Under the pieces are notes generated by a model. It was given only the letters and a program-made list of their open reading frames with translations. It did no database searches and was not told the origin of the DNA. DNA of 64,000 nucleotides from Euglena gracilis (lineage: Eukaryota; Euglenida; Euglenophyceae; Euglenales), in contig CP154955.1 of the NCBI GenBank assembly GCA_039621445.1, positions 24,328,064 through 24,392,063 of the forward strand. The letters are read 5' to 3'. The position numbers were made by a program, and so were the translations under genes. This document shows, in pieces, positions 43,706 through 56,000 of this stretch; the stretch's first letter is position 1; every line of letters begins with the position of its first letter.

Positions 43706-43887
43706 CAAAGGCACAACAGACCACGCCGGGGAACTGGGCACACCCGGAATTGGCGATCCAGACGTCGGGCATCCTCCCGCTCCACGCCTCGAAGAGGTTC
43801 CCCACGACTTGACCGTTGACCCGCTGCCGGGGCCACGCCCCCTCTACCAACCCCACGTCCGCCGCCTCGAACATCAGTTCCTTGTAA
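43706..43887 (-). CDS. Candidate host exon a
   Basis: 182 bp between acceptor CTCTCCTTAG and donor GTTAGT. Frame YKELMFEAADVGLVEGAWPR, then GQVVGNLFEAWSGRMPDVWI, then ANSGCAQFPGVVCCAF. 'PDVWIANSG' resembles the block in SGNH/PC-esterases where a strand ends in N-x-G, but this is not secure. Confidence 0.45.
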
Positions 43888-43909
43888 CTAAGGAGAGGCG
43901 ACAGGCGGT

Positions 43910-44060
43910 GGGGGGGGGGGGGCGAGACAACAAGGTGTTGGGGCATTCGGTGGGTGAGGGGGAAAACGGCTGTTCGGATGCTGCCGCCCGGCACCCGATC
44001 GTTGAAAGAGCCCTCCCGCCGTTGGCACTTTATTTCCAGGGATATGGTCACTTCCATCGA
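43910..44060 (-). CDS. Candidate upstream host exon
   Basis: Frame EVTISLEIKCQRREGSFNDR, then VPGGSIRTAVFPLTHRM. Supported by the partly conserved fragment at 40,265-40,425. Splice sites not resolved because of the C/G run at 43,910-43,922. Confidence 0.3.
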
Positions 44061-44374
44061 TCATCGATGAAGAAGAAATTCAGCCCAACCCCCCTGTGTG
44101 CATTGTGGCTGTTTGTCTGGTGCCTTTCATCCCTTCTTCTGGCCTGGCGCTGTTTTTCGTCTCTGGCCCTTTTTGTCTGTATGGAGTGGAGGACCCCCCC
44201 CACCCCGCGGGGGAGCTCAGCCTGGGCCCACTCCTCTCCCCAACCCCTCCCTAGTTACCTTTTTTTTTAAAAAAAAGAACTCTGGTCAAGACCCCTCGGG
44301 CAGGGTCTTCTGAATTAGTAGGGCCATCAAGAAATAACCTTGCAAAGTGACTTTCAGTCGGAAATGTTTCACAG

Positions 44375-45006
44375 ACTTTTCCTCAAGAGCAGGGAATTTC
44401 TTAAGCACCCCCGGGGGGGGGGGGGTCCAGCCTCCGGCTGGCAAAAAGGCTGCTGGCTGGATTTGAGCTGCTGGCTGGCCCCCCCCCGGGGGGGGTGGGG
44501 GGGGAGGGGGGGGGGCCGGGGCTGGAGCGGGCTGGGCTGGGCTGGGTCGAGGAAAAACAAAATTTTCTAACACATTTTGGCCATTTTCGACATTTTGATG
44601 GGTGGAGCTAGATCAAGGCTGGGGGGCTGTGATGGAGGGGCTGTGATGAGGGGGAAAAATGCAGGGATAAGTGAGCTGGACAGCCCAGTTGGCTGGCCGG
44701 CCATCGGCCGGCTGGGCCGGCCTTCGGCCGGCTGGCCCGGCCCCCGGCCGGGCTGGACCCGACTTTATTTCACTCGACCCCGGGGGGGGGGGGGCTCCCA
44801 GCCCGAATTTGGGCTGCTGGCTGGATTTGAGCTGCTGGCTGGCTGGACCCCCCCCCCGGGGGGGTAGGGTACCCTCCGGCTTAAGAAATTCCCTGCTCAA
44901 GAGAGGTGGCATCGTTTTTCCGAAAAGAAACATATTCTTCAGTTTTGCGGAATCAGCAGAGTTTTTTGGTGAAGGGGAGTGCTTTGTGGAGGGTTTACTC
45001 CCAGTG
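44375..45006 (+). pseudogene. Candidate plus-strand exon, broken by a MITE
   Basis: Acceptor TTTCACAG at 44,367-44,374, frame LFLKRGGIVFPKRNIFFSFA ... GEGECFVEGLLPV, donor GTAAGC at 45,007. The MITE 44,390-44,895 sits inside. The intact counterpart is 63,251-63,368. Confidence 0.35.
44390..44895. mobile_element. hAT-like MITE, 506 bp, with empty site in the same window
   Basis: Ends CAGGGAATTTCTTAAGC and its inverse. Eight-bp duplication CTCAAGAG at 44,382-44,389 and 44,896-44,903. The paralogous locus has one CTCAAGAG (63,258-63,265) and no insert. The interior has GCTGCTGGCTGGATTTGAGC repeats and a GGCCGGC-rich palindrome at 44,690-44,760. Confidence 0.95.
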
Positions 45007-45456
45007 GTAAGCTGCCTGATTCTTTCCTCTGGTTGGAGAACGTCGCCTGACCGATATGGCTTTTTCAGAAGATAGACGTTTTCAAGACAATTTCGGTGCA
45101 TGGATGCCCACAATCATCAAAATATGCGTAAGTTGTGCAAACTGTCTCTGCTGAGAACAAAACAATTAATTTACCCCTAACAATGAACAACTTGCATGGT
45201 CATTTGTTTTTGCCATCCTTGAAATGCCAAAGATTAATTGGTGGGTGGGTTGGTGGGTGAGTTGATGCATGACCCAATCATCAAAACAATGAATATTTCC
45301 ATATTTTATATATCAAACCAAAAGAGTGATCTGTTGCAAAAAAAAACCCTCGGTGGAGCATGCAAATTCACAAAACCAAGTACATTACAAAACTGCATAG
45401 TTGGCATTGAGGCATGAGATTTCAATTCCCTCTTCGAGAGAGGGTACGATGAACAC

Positions 45457-45587
45457 CTGTACGTAATTCGGAAATCAAACCCATCTTTGTCGCTGCTGAA
45501 GGTTTGTTCCCACCACAGGCTGTGCTGCCGGCAGTGGCACAGCCACAGCTGGTTCTCCCAGATGGCAGTCTTGTTCTTGGGATGCTC
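45457..45587 (-). CDS. Candidate host exon in the duplicated segment
   Basis: 131 bp between TTCCATGTGCACAG and an ACAG/GTGTTC donor. Frame EHPKNKTAIWENQLWLCHCR, then QHSLWWEQTFSSDKDGFDFR, then ITYR. Trp/Cys/His-rich and protein-like. Family not recognised. The partner is 63,826-63,956, which differs by Asp to Asn. Confidence 0.4.
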
Positions 45588-45633
45588 CTGTGCACATGGA
45601 AAAGAAAACAATGCAAAGCTCACACGTCACATG

Positions 45634-46102
45634 TAGTGGACCGTTTGTGCATTTACGCAAACGGGCATTTTTTGAAAGTTGCCCTGACTGGCACCCAAGC
45701 CCTGCATAATTCAAACAAGGTGTGTCTGATGCAAACCCCTGGAGAAAGAGACGGAAATTATGACTTTGATTCAGGTCAGAGTGCCCCAGAGCATGTGTCC
45801 CCAGAGCACACAGTGTACACACCCAGATTGCAGTGTGTGTGTATTTGGGAGCCTTCCTGCTTCATCAACAAAGGATGATGCTGGAACGATTTGGGGCAGG
45901 AAGGACCAAGCCCTACCACCCACCTTGAATTATTCAAAATTTGTTGGTTCGTTTGTGTAACTGTGAAATGGACCATCAATTCAACTGTGCAATTTGTTTG
46001 CGAGTGGTCCGTTTACACAAACAAACGGACCAAAAAGACGATGTATTTGCGCAGTTATGGAAATTCTTCGAACAATAAAAAAATCTCAAAATTTACACAA
46101 AG
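45634..46102. other. Unassigned spacer
   Basis: No gene or repeat seen. Two similar phrases (TGGTCCGTTTACACAAAC near 46,003 and GGACCGTTTGTGCATTTACG near 45,639) recur weakly. Confidence 0.3.
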
Positions 46103-46343
46103 GAGGGGTTTTTTAAGACTGGGGGGCCTAGGGGACCCACCCACTATCCCCCGAAAATGGCCCAAAATGGCGGAAAAGGCTAAAAATAGCACCTTTTCAA
46201 AAAAATTTCGGCGCCTTTGGTGCCAAAAAGTATATCCCCCCGGGGGGACCCCCCGGGGGGACCCCCCGGGTGAGGGGGCTCAACTGGACCCACCCACCAT
46301 ACCCCCCTCCCCCCCGGGGGGTCCAAGGCTTAAAAAAACCCTG
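46103..46343. mobile_element. hAT-like MITE, 241 bp
   Basis: Ends GAGGGGTTTTTTAAGACTGG and, inverted, CAGGGTTTTTTTAAGCCTTG. Eight-bp duplication ACACAAAG at 46,095-46,102 and 46,344-46,351. Contains GCTAAAAATAGCACCTTTTC as in the 41,633 copy. Confidence 0.85.
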
Positions 46344-48474
46344 ACACAAAGGGGGGGCAACTGCCCAGCTGCCAACACCCTTCCCCTGAGTTGTAACCTG
46401 AGAAGGTGAGAAGCAAGCTCTTAGACGGCCGGGAATGCACTTTTCTTGTTGAGTCACAAAATTTTGGCAGTTTTAGTGAAAATGTGCATCCGCACATTCC
46501 AGAAGCAGAGCGCGCCGGTGCGCATTCTGGATGCTGTGATGCCTCTTCCATACTGGGGGGTAAACACGTCAAAAATGAGCTGTTTGGGTTTAAACGACCA
46601 CAGGGACCACCCCCCCCCCCGTACACTGCTTCAACAACGTATCATGCTGTTTGCAGATGTTTCACGACAACTGTGGTACAGTGTGTGGATGGACACACAC
46701 TCGGCACACTCCACACGACATGCGGAACACGGGCGACAAGGCCAACCTGAACCTGGGCATGCCACTCTGTGTTCAACGATGTGTGCTGAAGGCTTCCGGG
46801 GGCAGGGCTTGGTGAACCCGGGATGAGCATGGGAAGGGACTCCTTGCAGCCATACAAACCTCCCAAGGTCAAAACCTCACAGCCCTCCCAAGGTCAAAAC
46901 AATAGGGGTTTCACTGAGTGTCAAAGCCAAAGAAAATTCCAAAAAATGCGCAGGTGCGCATTTTTTTGGAATGGACACGGGCTGTGGTAAGGGGGAATGC
47001 GCACATGCACATTGATGTTGAAGGACACACTGGATATGGCCCGTTGCTTGCCTGCCTTGAATCCGAGTTGTGCACCCCTATGATGTGGTTTCAGGCTTGC
47101 AGAACATGGTTGGGTGAGGGGAGATGAACCAAAAGACCCTTGGCAATAATGTCGCTGTACCAGACCACATCCTGAAACACGACACCCGCAGCGGCGTGGA
47201 AAACCCTGGGCTCGGCGACGGCAGGAGCCAAGGCACGAATTCATGTCCTTCAGTGACAGGGGGAACTGCCCCCCTGCCAAGTCATCGAACAGATCAGAAT
47301 GCGCACCTGAGCATTCCACTTCACCCGCTGCCCAGCCCAGCCTACTCTGCTCTCATGAACGCGTGGAGCACGTCGCACCGCACATGCGACCATCCCCCAC
47401 CTGGCGGAGGTGATGGCAGGGGTTTTCTTAAGGACCCCGGGGGCGGGGGGGGGGGGGTCCAGCTCCGGTTGGCAAAAAGGCTGCTGGCTGGACCCCCCCC
47501 ACGGGGAAAGTCAGGACCAAGCACATCACAAAAAAAAACCTACCAATAAACCCAATATTTTTTCTATTCTGCTTCTCTGTGCATTCCACTGTGTCGCACC
47601 ATGGGAAAACGGATGAGAAAGGGACTTCAGTGCCCGAGGAAATTCCTCAGTGATGGGCACCCTAATTCCCAACTGCGGTCAGCAGTCATTCATCGAGGGT
47701 TACCCATTTTGGTACCACGGGTTTCAGTTGACGGGTGTGCCACCCCGTGAAGTGATGGCAATGCAGTTGGTCAAAACAGAATGCACAGGAGCACAAAACA
47801 ACCACCAAAAATGAAAAGTGCATTTCCGGCCGTCTAAGAAGCTGATGCAGGCTTGTCTCCACACATTGTGCGTTCCCCAACCCCAACGGGCTGTTGGACT
47901 GAGCTGGACCGGGGGACGCCCTGAATTCCAGACTGTAGAAGTAAGTGTTGTTGTTTGTGCAAGAAATTTTATATTGAATGATTCCTTGTTTGCCACCGTC
48001 CACCAGAAGTGCCATGCTCTTTGGCCGGCCCCGTCGTGCTCTGCTTTGGTCCGCCATGCAAACCAGTCCTCCTCCAGGGCAGAGACAACAAGGACACTGC
48101 GATTGGGTTTCTGCTGGAATGGGCTCAAAGGGTTTCAAGCGTGGTCTGTTTGACCATTTCAAGCTGAGCGGGCAAAATAGACCGCCCTGTCTCTGTTATC
48201 TGTTGTGTCTCTGTTATCCAGCGACGTTTTCAAGACAGGACCCTAATTCCAAAGCAGCATATCAAATTGCAAATGATCACTTGCTGGGTTACAGTGGGAG
48301 AAGACTGAGCCAGTGGAATTTCTCCTCTGAAAACGGTGGCTTCTTTCCGGAAAGCCAGGTCGAAACAGCGCGGGGGAGACCCCCAAACGCCGGACCTTCA
48401 ACAGCGCCATCCGGCGGAGGTGGTACTTCGGGACGCAGTCGTCGTAGCGCGTCACCAGCTTGGGGCTAGGCGAG
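46344..48474. other. Low-copy region with weak exon candidates
   Basis: Minus 46,800-46,658 is a Cys-rich open frame (EHRVACPGSGWPCRPCSACR, then VECAECVSIHTLYHSCRE). Minus 48,120-47,960 reads SVLVVSALEEDWFAWRTKAE, then WHFWWTVANKESFNIKF. Neither has both splice sites established. 47,417-47,503 is the truncated left end of a MITE related to 44,390-44,895 (CAGGGGTTTTCTTAAGG, then AAAAAGGCTGCTGGCTGG). Confidence 0.35.
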
Positions 48475-49662
48475 GAGTTGGCCCAAACCGCGCATACCGA
48501 TCGATCGGGCGTCCCAAAGTTGTGGAATGACGTCCTCTTCACTTTTTCTCAACTCCGCGGCGTTTTCGAGATATTTTGAAATTTTCGATTTTTTGACCCC
48601 AAAATGACCCTGCAATTTCCCGGAAAAAAAAACGGTAGACGTCGCCGCGGCATCACCCCAAAGCAGAGAGCACAGGAAGGCAAGCATAATTCTGTGAAAA
48701 AAAACAATGTTGACTTTTTTTTTGATCTTCTAAAGCGGAAAAAAAAGTTCTCAGCTGCCCCCCCCGTATACACCGTGCCACTCAATTGGAACTCTTTTGA
48801 CTGAAATGCAAGCGTTTCCCCCCCCCCAAAACGGGGCGCACGCGATCCCAAAAACGGTCATTTTCGACTCCAAAACAGTTTTTGTGGGTCCGGGAGGGCA
48901 AAAAACATCGTTTTGGGCAAAAACAATTTTTCGATTTTTTTCGACTTTTTTGACTCGGTTTTGACCCGAAGTCAATGGTTTGGCGGCCCAAAACGGGGAA
49001 TAACGGGGCGAAAAACGCTCATTTTGGGCTCGAAAACACTTTTTCCGCGTCTGGGAGGTCAAAAAACATGGTTTTGGGCAAAAAAAAAAATTTCAATTTT
49101 TTTGGACTTTTTCACCCAAAAATGGCTAAGTCCACCGGCCAGGGGGGCGGGCCCCAGCCAGGGGGGGGGGGGCATGGGGGGGTCCGGGTTGGAAAATTTT
49201 TTTTCGCCCAAAAACACTTTGTTTGATGTTCTGAAGTGAAAAAAAGTGTTTTTGAGCGAAAAAAAATTTTTCAACATTTTGGGTTCCGACCTGCCCAAAA
49301 CCCCAAAACGGTCGTATCTCGGGCTAGGCGGGGAGTTGGCCCAAACCGCGCATACCGATCGATCGGGCGTCCCAAAGTTGTGGAATGACGTCCTCTTTAA
49401 TTTTTCTCAACTCCGCGGCGTTTTCGAGATATTTTGAAATTTTCGATTTTTTGACCCCAAAATGACCCTGCAATTTCCCCGGAAAAAAAAACGGTAGACA
49501 ACTTTTTTGCTCGGGCCATATCTCCGGACTGGCGGAGAGTTGCGGGTAAGCGAAGGGCTCTGGAGGTACTAGGGATCGTCCCCTAACCTATAGGCCATTC
49601 ACTTTGGGGGCCCGGAAATCCAGTCACATCGATAATCCTAGGGTTTCCGGACCTACCCAGGG

Positions 49663-49718
49663 GGGGCGGGGGGGGGGGGGGGGCGGGGGGGGGGCGGGGG
49701 GGGGGGGGGGGGGGGGGG
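49663..49718. repeat. G-tract of the first satellite unit
   Basis: Nearly pure G with isolated C. Comparable tracts lie at about 51,050-51,115, 52,961-53,032 (72 uninterrupted G), 54,859-54,912, 56,760-56,812, 58,097-58,167, 59,144-59,220, 60,200-60,273, 61,999-62,057 and 63,032-63,110, always between part A and motif B. Confidence 0.9.
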
Positions 49719-49742
49719 GTCCGACCCCCCTCCGGCCCCGGT

Positions 49743-49815
49743 GGTAAGCTTCGCTCTTACTCTAAAGAGATAAGAGCTCAGCGACCAGGGTGTGACGTAG
49801 AGCTGAGCTCTTTGG
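49743..49815. repeat. Constant dyad motif B (first of ten)
   Basis: GGTAAGCTTCGCTCTTACTC, TAAAGAGATAAGAGCTCAGC, GACCAGGGTGTGACGTAGAG, CTGAGCTCTTTGG. CTCTTA-CTCT pairs with AGAG-ATAAGAG, and AGAGCTGAGCTCT is near-palindromic. By eye the ten copies are almost identical while neighbouring parts vary. Confidence 0.85.
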
Positions 49816-50696
49816 AAGACCACCCCGGACCGGACCGGGGAAAAGGCTCATTTTCGGCTCAAAAACAGTTTTTCCGGGTCCGGGAGGCCAAAAAACACGG
49901 GTTTGGGGCCAAAATTTTTTTTCGATTTTTTTCGACTTTTTTGACCCGGTTTTGACCCAAAGTCATGGGTTGGTGGCACAAAACGGGGCGCTGGCGGGTC
50001 GCAAAACGCTCATTTTCGGCTCAAAAACAGTTTTTCCGCGTCCGGGAGGCCAAAAAACATCGTTTTGGGGCAAAAAAAAATTTCCGATTTTTTTCGACTT
50101 TTTTGACCCGGTTTTGACCCAAAGTCAATGGGTTGGCGGCCCAAAACGGGGCGCCGGCGGGTCGAAAAACGCTCAATTTTGGCTTGAAAACACTTTTTTC
50201 GGGTCCGGGAGGTCAAAAATCATGGTTTTGGGCAAAAAAAATTTTTTCGAATTTTTTCGACTTTTTGATTGCTAAGTCAAAACCGGCCAGGGGGCGGGCC
50301 CCAGCCACGGGGGGCATGGGGGGGGGTCCGGGTCGGAAAATTTTTTTTTCGCTCAAAAACACTTTTTTTGATGTTGTGAAGTGAAAAAAAGAGTTTTTGA
50401 GCGAAAAAAAAATTTTCGAAATTTTGGGTCCCGACCTGCCACCCGACCCCCCCTCACCCAGCCGCCCTGACGGCGCCCGGTGGGGTCCCCGAATACCCAA
50501 AACTGGCCCAAAATCGCACAACCAGACCCCGGGAACCCCCAAAAACGGTCAAAACCCCCCCCTAAACCTAATGATTGACCCCCTGGTTTGTGTCCCAACT
50601 CCTCGTCTAGCCTGAGATAGGGGCAAATTACGGTTTCGGGCCCCGAACGGGCCCGAAATGGCCAGAACTGGCAAAACTGGCCCAAAACCCCAAAAC

Positions 50697-52959
50697 GGCC
50701 GTATCTCGGGCTAGGCGGGGAGTTGGCCCAAACCGCGCATACCGATCGATCGGGCGTCCCAAAGTTGTGGAATGAGGTCCTCTTCACTTTTTCGCAACTC
50801 CACAGCGTTTTCGAGATATTTTGAAATTTTCGATTTTTTGACCCCAAAATGACCCTGCAATTTTCCCGGAAAAAAAACGGTACACAACTTTTTTGCTCGA
50901 GCCAGATCTCCGAACTGGCGGGGAGTTAGGGCTATTATGGGGGTGCGTTGGAAACCTGGGATCCTCTCCTAACCGATAGGCTATTCACTTTGGGGACCCG
51001 GAAATCCAATCACATCGATAATCCTCGGGTGTCTTTGCCTACTCAGGGAGGGGCGGGGGGCGGGGGGGGGGGGGGGTGGGGGGGGGGGGGGGTGGGGGGC
51101 GGGCGGGGAGGGGGGTTTCAGGGGGTCCCTGGTCCCCGGTGGTAAGCTTCGCTCTTACTCTAAAGAGATAAGAGCTCAGCGACCAGGGTGTGACGTAGAG
51201 CTGAGCTCTTTGGAAGACCACCCCGGCCCGGCCCGGGGAAAAGGCTCATTTTCGGCTCAAAAACAGTTTTTCTGGGCCAGAAAACATCGTTTTGGGGAAA
51301 AGAATTTTTTCGATTTTTTTCGACTTTTTGACCCGGTTTTGACCCAAAGTCAATGGGTTGGCGGCCAAAAACGGGGCGCTGGCGGGTCGAAAAACGCTCA
51401 TTTTTGGCTCAAAAACACTTTTGATGGGTCCGAGAGGTCAAAAAACATGGTTTTGGAGGAAAAATTTTTTCGATTTTTTTCGACTTTTTTGACCCGGTTT
51501 TGACCCAAAGTCAATGGGTTGGCGGCCCAAAACGGTACGCTGGCGGGTCGAAAAATGCTCATTTTCGGCTCAAAAACACTTTTTACGGGTCCGGGAGGCC
51601 AAAAAACATGCTTTTGGGCGAAAAAATTTTTTTCGATTTTTTTCGACTTTTTTGACCCGGTTTTGACCCAAAGTCAATGGGTCGGCGGCCCAAAACGGGG
51701 CGCCGGCGGGTTGAAAAACGCTCATTTTTGGCTCGAAAACACTTTTTTCGGGTCCGGGAGGTCAAAAATCATGTTTTTGGGCAAAAAAAATTTTTTCGAT
51801 TTTTTTCGACTTTTTGACCCAAAAATGGCTAAGTCCACCGGCCAGGGGGGGCTGGGGGCATGGGGGGGAGGCGGGTCGGAAAATTTTTTCCTTTTTTTGA
51901 CGTTCTGAAGTGAAAAAAAGTGTTTTTGAGCGAAAAAAATTTTTTCAAAATTTTGGGTCCCGACCTGCCCCGACCGACCCCCTCGCCCAGCCGCCCTGAC
52001 GGCGCCCGGTGGGGTCCCCGAATACCCAAAACTGGCCCAAAATCGCACAACCAGACCCCGGGAACCCCAAAAAACGGTCAAACCCCCCCCCTAAACCTAA
52101 CGATTGACCCCTGGTTTGGGTCCCAACTCCTCGTCTAGCCTGAGATAGGGGCAAATTACGGTTTCGGGCCCTGAACAGGCCCGAAATGGCCAAAACTGGC
52201 CCAAAACCCCAAAACGACCATATCTCGGGCTAGGCGAGGGGTTGGCCCAAACCGCGCATACCGATCGATCGGGCGTCCAAAAGTTGTGGAAGGACGTCCT
52301 CTTTACTTTTCCTCAACTCCTCAGCGTTTTCGAGATATTTTGAATTTTTCGATTTTTTGACCCCAGCCCGGCAGCCCTCGAACCCCTGCAGGGGTCCCCG
52401 AATACCCAAAAATGGCCCAAAATCGCGCAACCAGACCCCAAGAACCCCAAAAAACGGTCAAAGCCCCCCCCCTAAACCTAATGATTGACCCCCTGGTTTG
52501 GGCTCCAACTCCTCGTCTAGCCCGAGATACGGGCAAATTACGGTTTCGGGCCCCGAACGGGCCCGAAATGGCCAGAACTGGCAAAACTGGCCCAAAACCC
52601 CAAAACGGCCGTATCTCGGGCTAGGCGAGGAGTTGGCCCAAACCGCGCATACCGATCGATCGGGCGTCCCAAAGTTGTGGAATGAGGTCCTCTTCACTTT
52701 TTCGCAACTCCACAGCGTTTTCGAGATATTTTGAAATTTTCGATTTTTTGACCCCAAAATGACCCTGCAATTTTCCCGGAAAAAAAAACGGTACACAACT
52801 TTTTTGCTCGAGCCAGATCTCCGAACTGGCGGGGAGTTAAGGCTATTATGGGGGTGCGTTGGAAACCTGGGATCCTCTCCTAACCGATAGGCTATTCACT
52901 TTGGGGACCCGGAAATCCAATCACATCGATAATCCTCGGGTGTCTTTGCCTACTCAGGG

Positions 52960-53035
<76 letters not shown>

Positions 53036-56000
53036 GGGGTCCCTGGTCCCCGGTGGTAAGCTTCGCTCTTACTCTAAAGAGATAAGAGCTCAGCGACCAG
53101 GGTGTGACGTAGAGCTGAGCTCTTTGGAAGACCACCCCGGCCCGGCCCGGGGAAAAGGCTCATTTTCGGCTCAAAAACAGTTTTTCTGGGCCAGAAAACA
53201 TCGTTTTGGGGAAAAGAATTTTTTCGATTTTTTTCGACTTTTTGACCCGGTTTTGACCCAAAGTCAATGGGTTGGCGGCCAAAAACGGGGCGCTGGCGGG
53301 TCGAAAAACGCTCATTTTTGGCTCAAAAACACTTTTGATGGGTCCGAGAGGTCAAAAAACATGGTTTTGGAGGAAAATTTTTTTCGATTTTTTTCGACTT
53401 TTTTGACCCGGTTTTGACCCAAAATCAATGGGTTGGCGGCCCAAAACGGTACGCTGGCGGGTCGAAAAATGCTCATTTTCGGCTCAAAAACACTTTTTAC
53501 GGGTCCGGGAGGCCAAAAAACATGCTTTTGGGCGAAAAATTTTTTTTCGATTTTTTTCGACTTTTTTGACCCGGTTTTGACCCAAAGTCAATGGGTCGGC
53601 GGCCCAAAACGGGGCGCCGGCGGGTTGAAAAACGCTCATTTTTGGCTCGAAAACACTTTTTTCGGGTCCGGGAGGTCAAAAATCATGTTTTTGGGCAAAA
53701 AAAAATTTTTCGATTTTTTTCGACTTTTTGACCCAAAAATGGCCACCGGCCAGGGGGGGCTGGGGGCATGGGGGGGAGGCGGGTCGGAAAATTTTTTTTC
53801 GCTCAAAAAGCACTTTTTTTGACGTTCTGAAGTGAAAAAAAGTGTTTTTGAGCGAAAAAAATTTTTTCAAAATTTTGGGTCCCGACCTGCCCCGACCGAC
53901 CCCCTCGCCCAGCCGCCCTGACGGCGCCCGGTGGGGTCCCCGAATACCCAAAACTGGCCCAAAATCGCACAACCAGACCCCGGGAACCCCAAAAAACGGT
54001 CAAACCCCCCCCCTAAACCTAACGATTGACCCCTGGTTTGGGTCCCAACTCCTCGTCTAGCCTGAGATAGGGGCAAATTACGGTTTCGGGCCCTGAACAG
54101 GCCCGAAATGGCCAAAACTGGCCCAAAACCCCAAAACGACCATATCTCGGGCTAGGCGAGGGGTTGGCCCAAACCGCGCATACCGATCGATCGGGCGTCC
54201 AAAAGTTGTGGAAGGACGTCCTCTTTACTTTTCCTCAACTCCTCAGCGTTTTCGAGATATTTTGAATTTTTCGATTTTTTGACCCCAGCCCGGCAGCCCT
54301 CGAACCCCTGCAGGGGTCCCCGAATACCCAAAAATGGCCCAAAATCGCGCAACCAGACCCCAAGAACCCCAAAAAACGGTCAAAGCCCCCCCCTAAACCT
54401 AATGATTGACCCCCTGGTTTGGGCTCCAACTCCTCGTCTAGCCCGAGATACGGGCAAATTACGGTTTCGGGCCCCGAACGGGCCCGAAATGGCCAGAACT
54501 GGCAAAACTGGCCCAAAACCCCAAAACGGCCGTATCTCGGGCTAGGCGAGGAGTTGGCCCAAACCGCGCATACCGATCGATCGGGCGTCCCAAAGTTGTG
54601 GAATGAGGTCCTCTTCACTTTTTCGCAACTCCACAGCGTTTTCGAGATATTTTGAAATTTTCGATTTTTTGACCCCAAAATGACCCTGCAATTTTCCCGG
54701 AAAAAAAAACGGTACACAACTTTTTTGCTCGAGCCAGATCTCCGAACTGGCGGGGAGTTAGGGCTATTATGGGGGTGCGTTGGAAACCTGGGATCCTCTC
54801 CTAACCGATAGGCTATTCACTTTGGGGACCCGGAAATCCAATCACATCGATAATCCTCGGGGGGGGGGGGCGGGGGGGGGGGGGCGGGGGGGGGCGGGGG
54901 GGCGGGGGGGGGTCAGGGGGTCCCTGGTCCCCGGTGGTAAGCTTCGCTCTTACTCTAAAGAGATAAGAGCTCAGCGACCAGGGTGTGACGTAGAGCTGAG
55001 CTCTTTGGAAGACCACCCCGGCCCGGCCCGGGGAAAAGGCTCATTTTCGGCTCAAAAACAGTTTTTCTGGGCCAGAAAACATCGTTTTGGGGAAAAGAAT
55101 TTTTTCGATTTTTTCGACTTTTTTTGACCCGGTTTTGACCCAAAGTCAATGGGTTGGCGGCCAAAAGGGGGGCTGGCCGTCGAAAAACGCTCATTTTTGG
55201 CTCAAAAACACTTTTGATGGGTCCGAGAGGTCAAAAAACATGGTTTTGGAGGAAAATTTTTTTCGATTTTTTTCGACTTTTTTGACCCGGTTTTGACCCA
55301 AAATCAATGGGTTGGCGGCCCAAAACGGTACGCTGGCGGGTCGAAAAATGCTCATTTTCGGCTCAAAAACACTTTTTACGGGTCCGGGAGGCCAAAAAAC
55401 ATGCTTTTGGGCGAAAAATTTTTTTTCGATTTTTTTCGACTTTTTTGACCCGGTTTTGACCCAAAGTCAATGGGTCGGCGGCCCAAAACGGGGCGCCGGC
55501 GGGTTGAAAAACGCTCATTTTTGGCTCGAAAACACTTTTTTCGGGTCCGGGAGGTCAAAAATCATGTTTTTGGGCAAAAAAAATTTTTTCGATTTTTTTC
55601 GACTTTTTGACCCAAAAATGGCCACCGGCCAGGGGGGGCTGGGGGCATGGGGGGGAGGCGGGTCGGAAAATTTTTTTTCGCTCAAAAAGCACTTTTTTTG
55701 ACGTTCTGAAGTGAAAAAAAGTGTTTTTGAGCGAAAAAAATTTTTTCAAAATTTTGGGTCCCGACCTGCCCCGACCGACCCCCTCGCCCAGCCGCCCTGA
55801 CGGCGCCCGGTGGGGTCCCCGAATACCCAAAACTGGCCCAAAATCGCACAACCAGACCCCGGGAACCCCAAAAAACGGTCAAACCCCCCCCTAAACCTAA
55901 CGATTGACCCCTGGTTTGGGTCCCAACTCCTCGTCTAGCCTGAGATAGGGGCAAATTACGGTTTCGGGCCCTGAACAGGCCCGAAATGGCCAAAACTGGC

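Larger units (their letters stand above)
44253..45633 (+). repeat. Duplicated segment, left copy (partner 63,151-64,000)
   Basis: Similarity starts at CCCCTCCCTAGTTACC on both sides and runs to the window end on the right. It is high throughout except for the 506-bp MITE and a small 5' difference. Confidence 0.9.
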
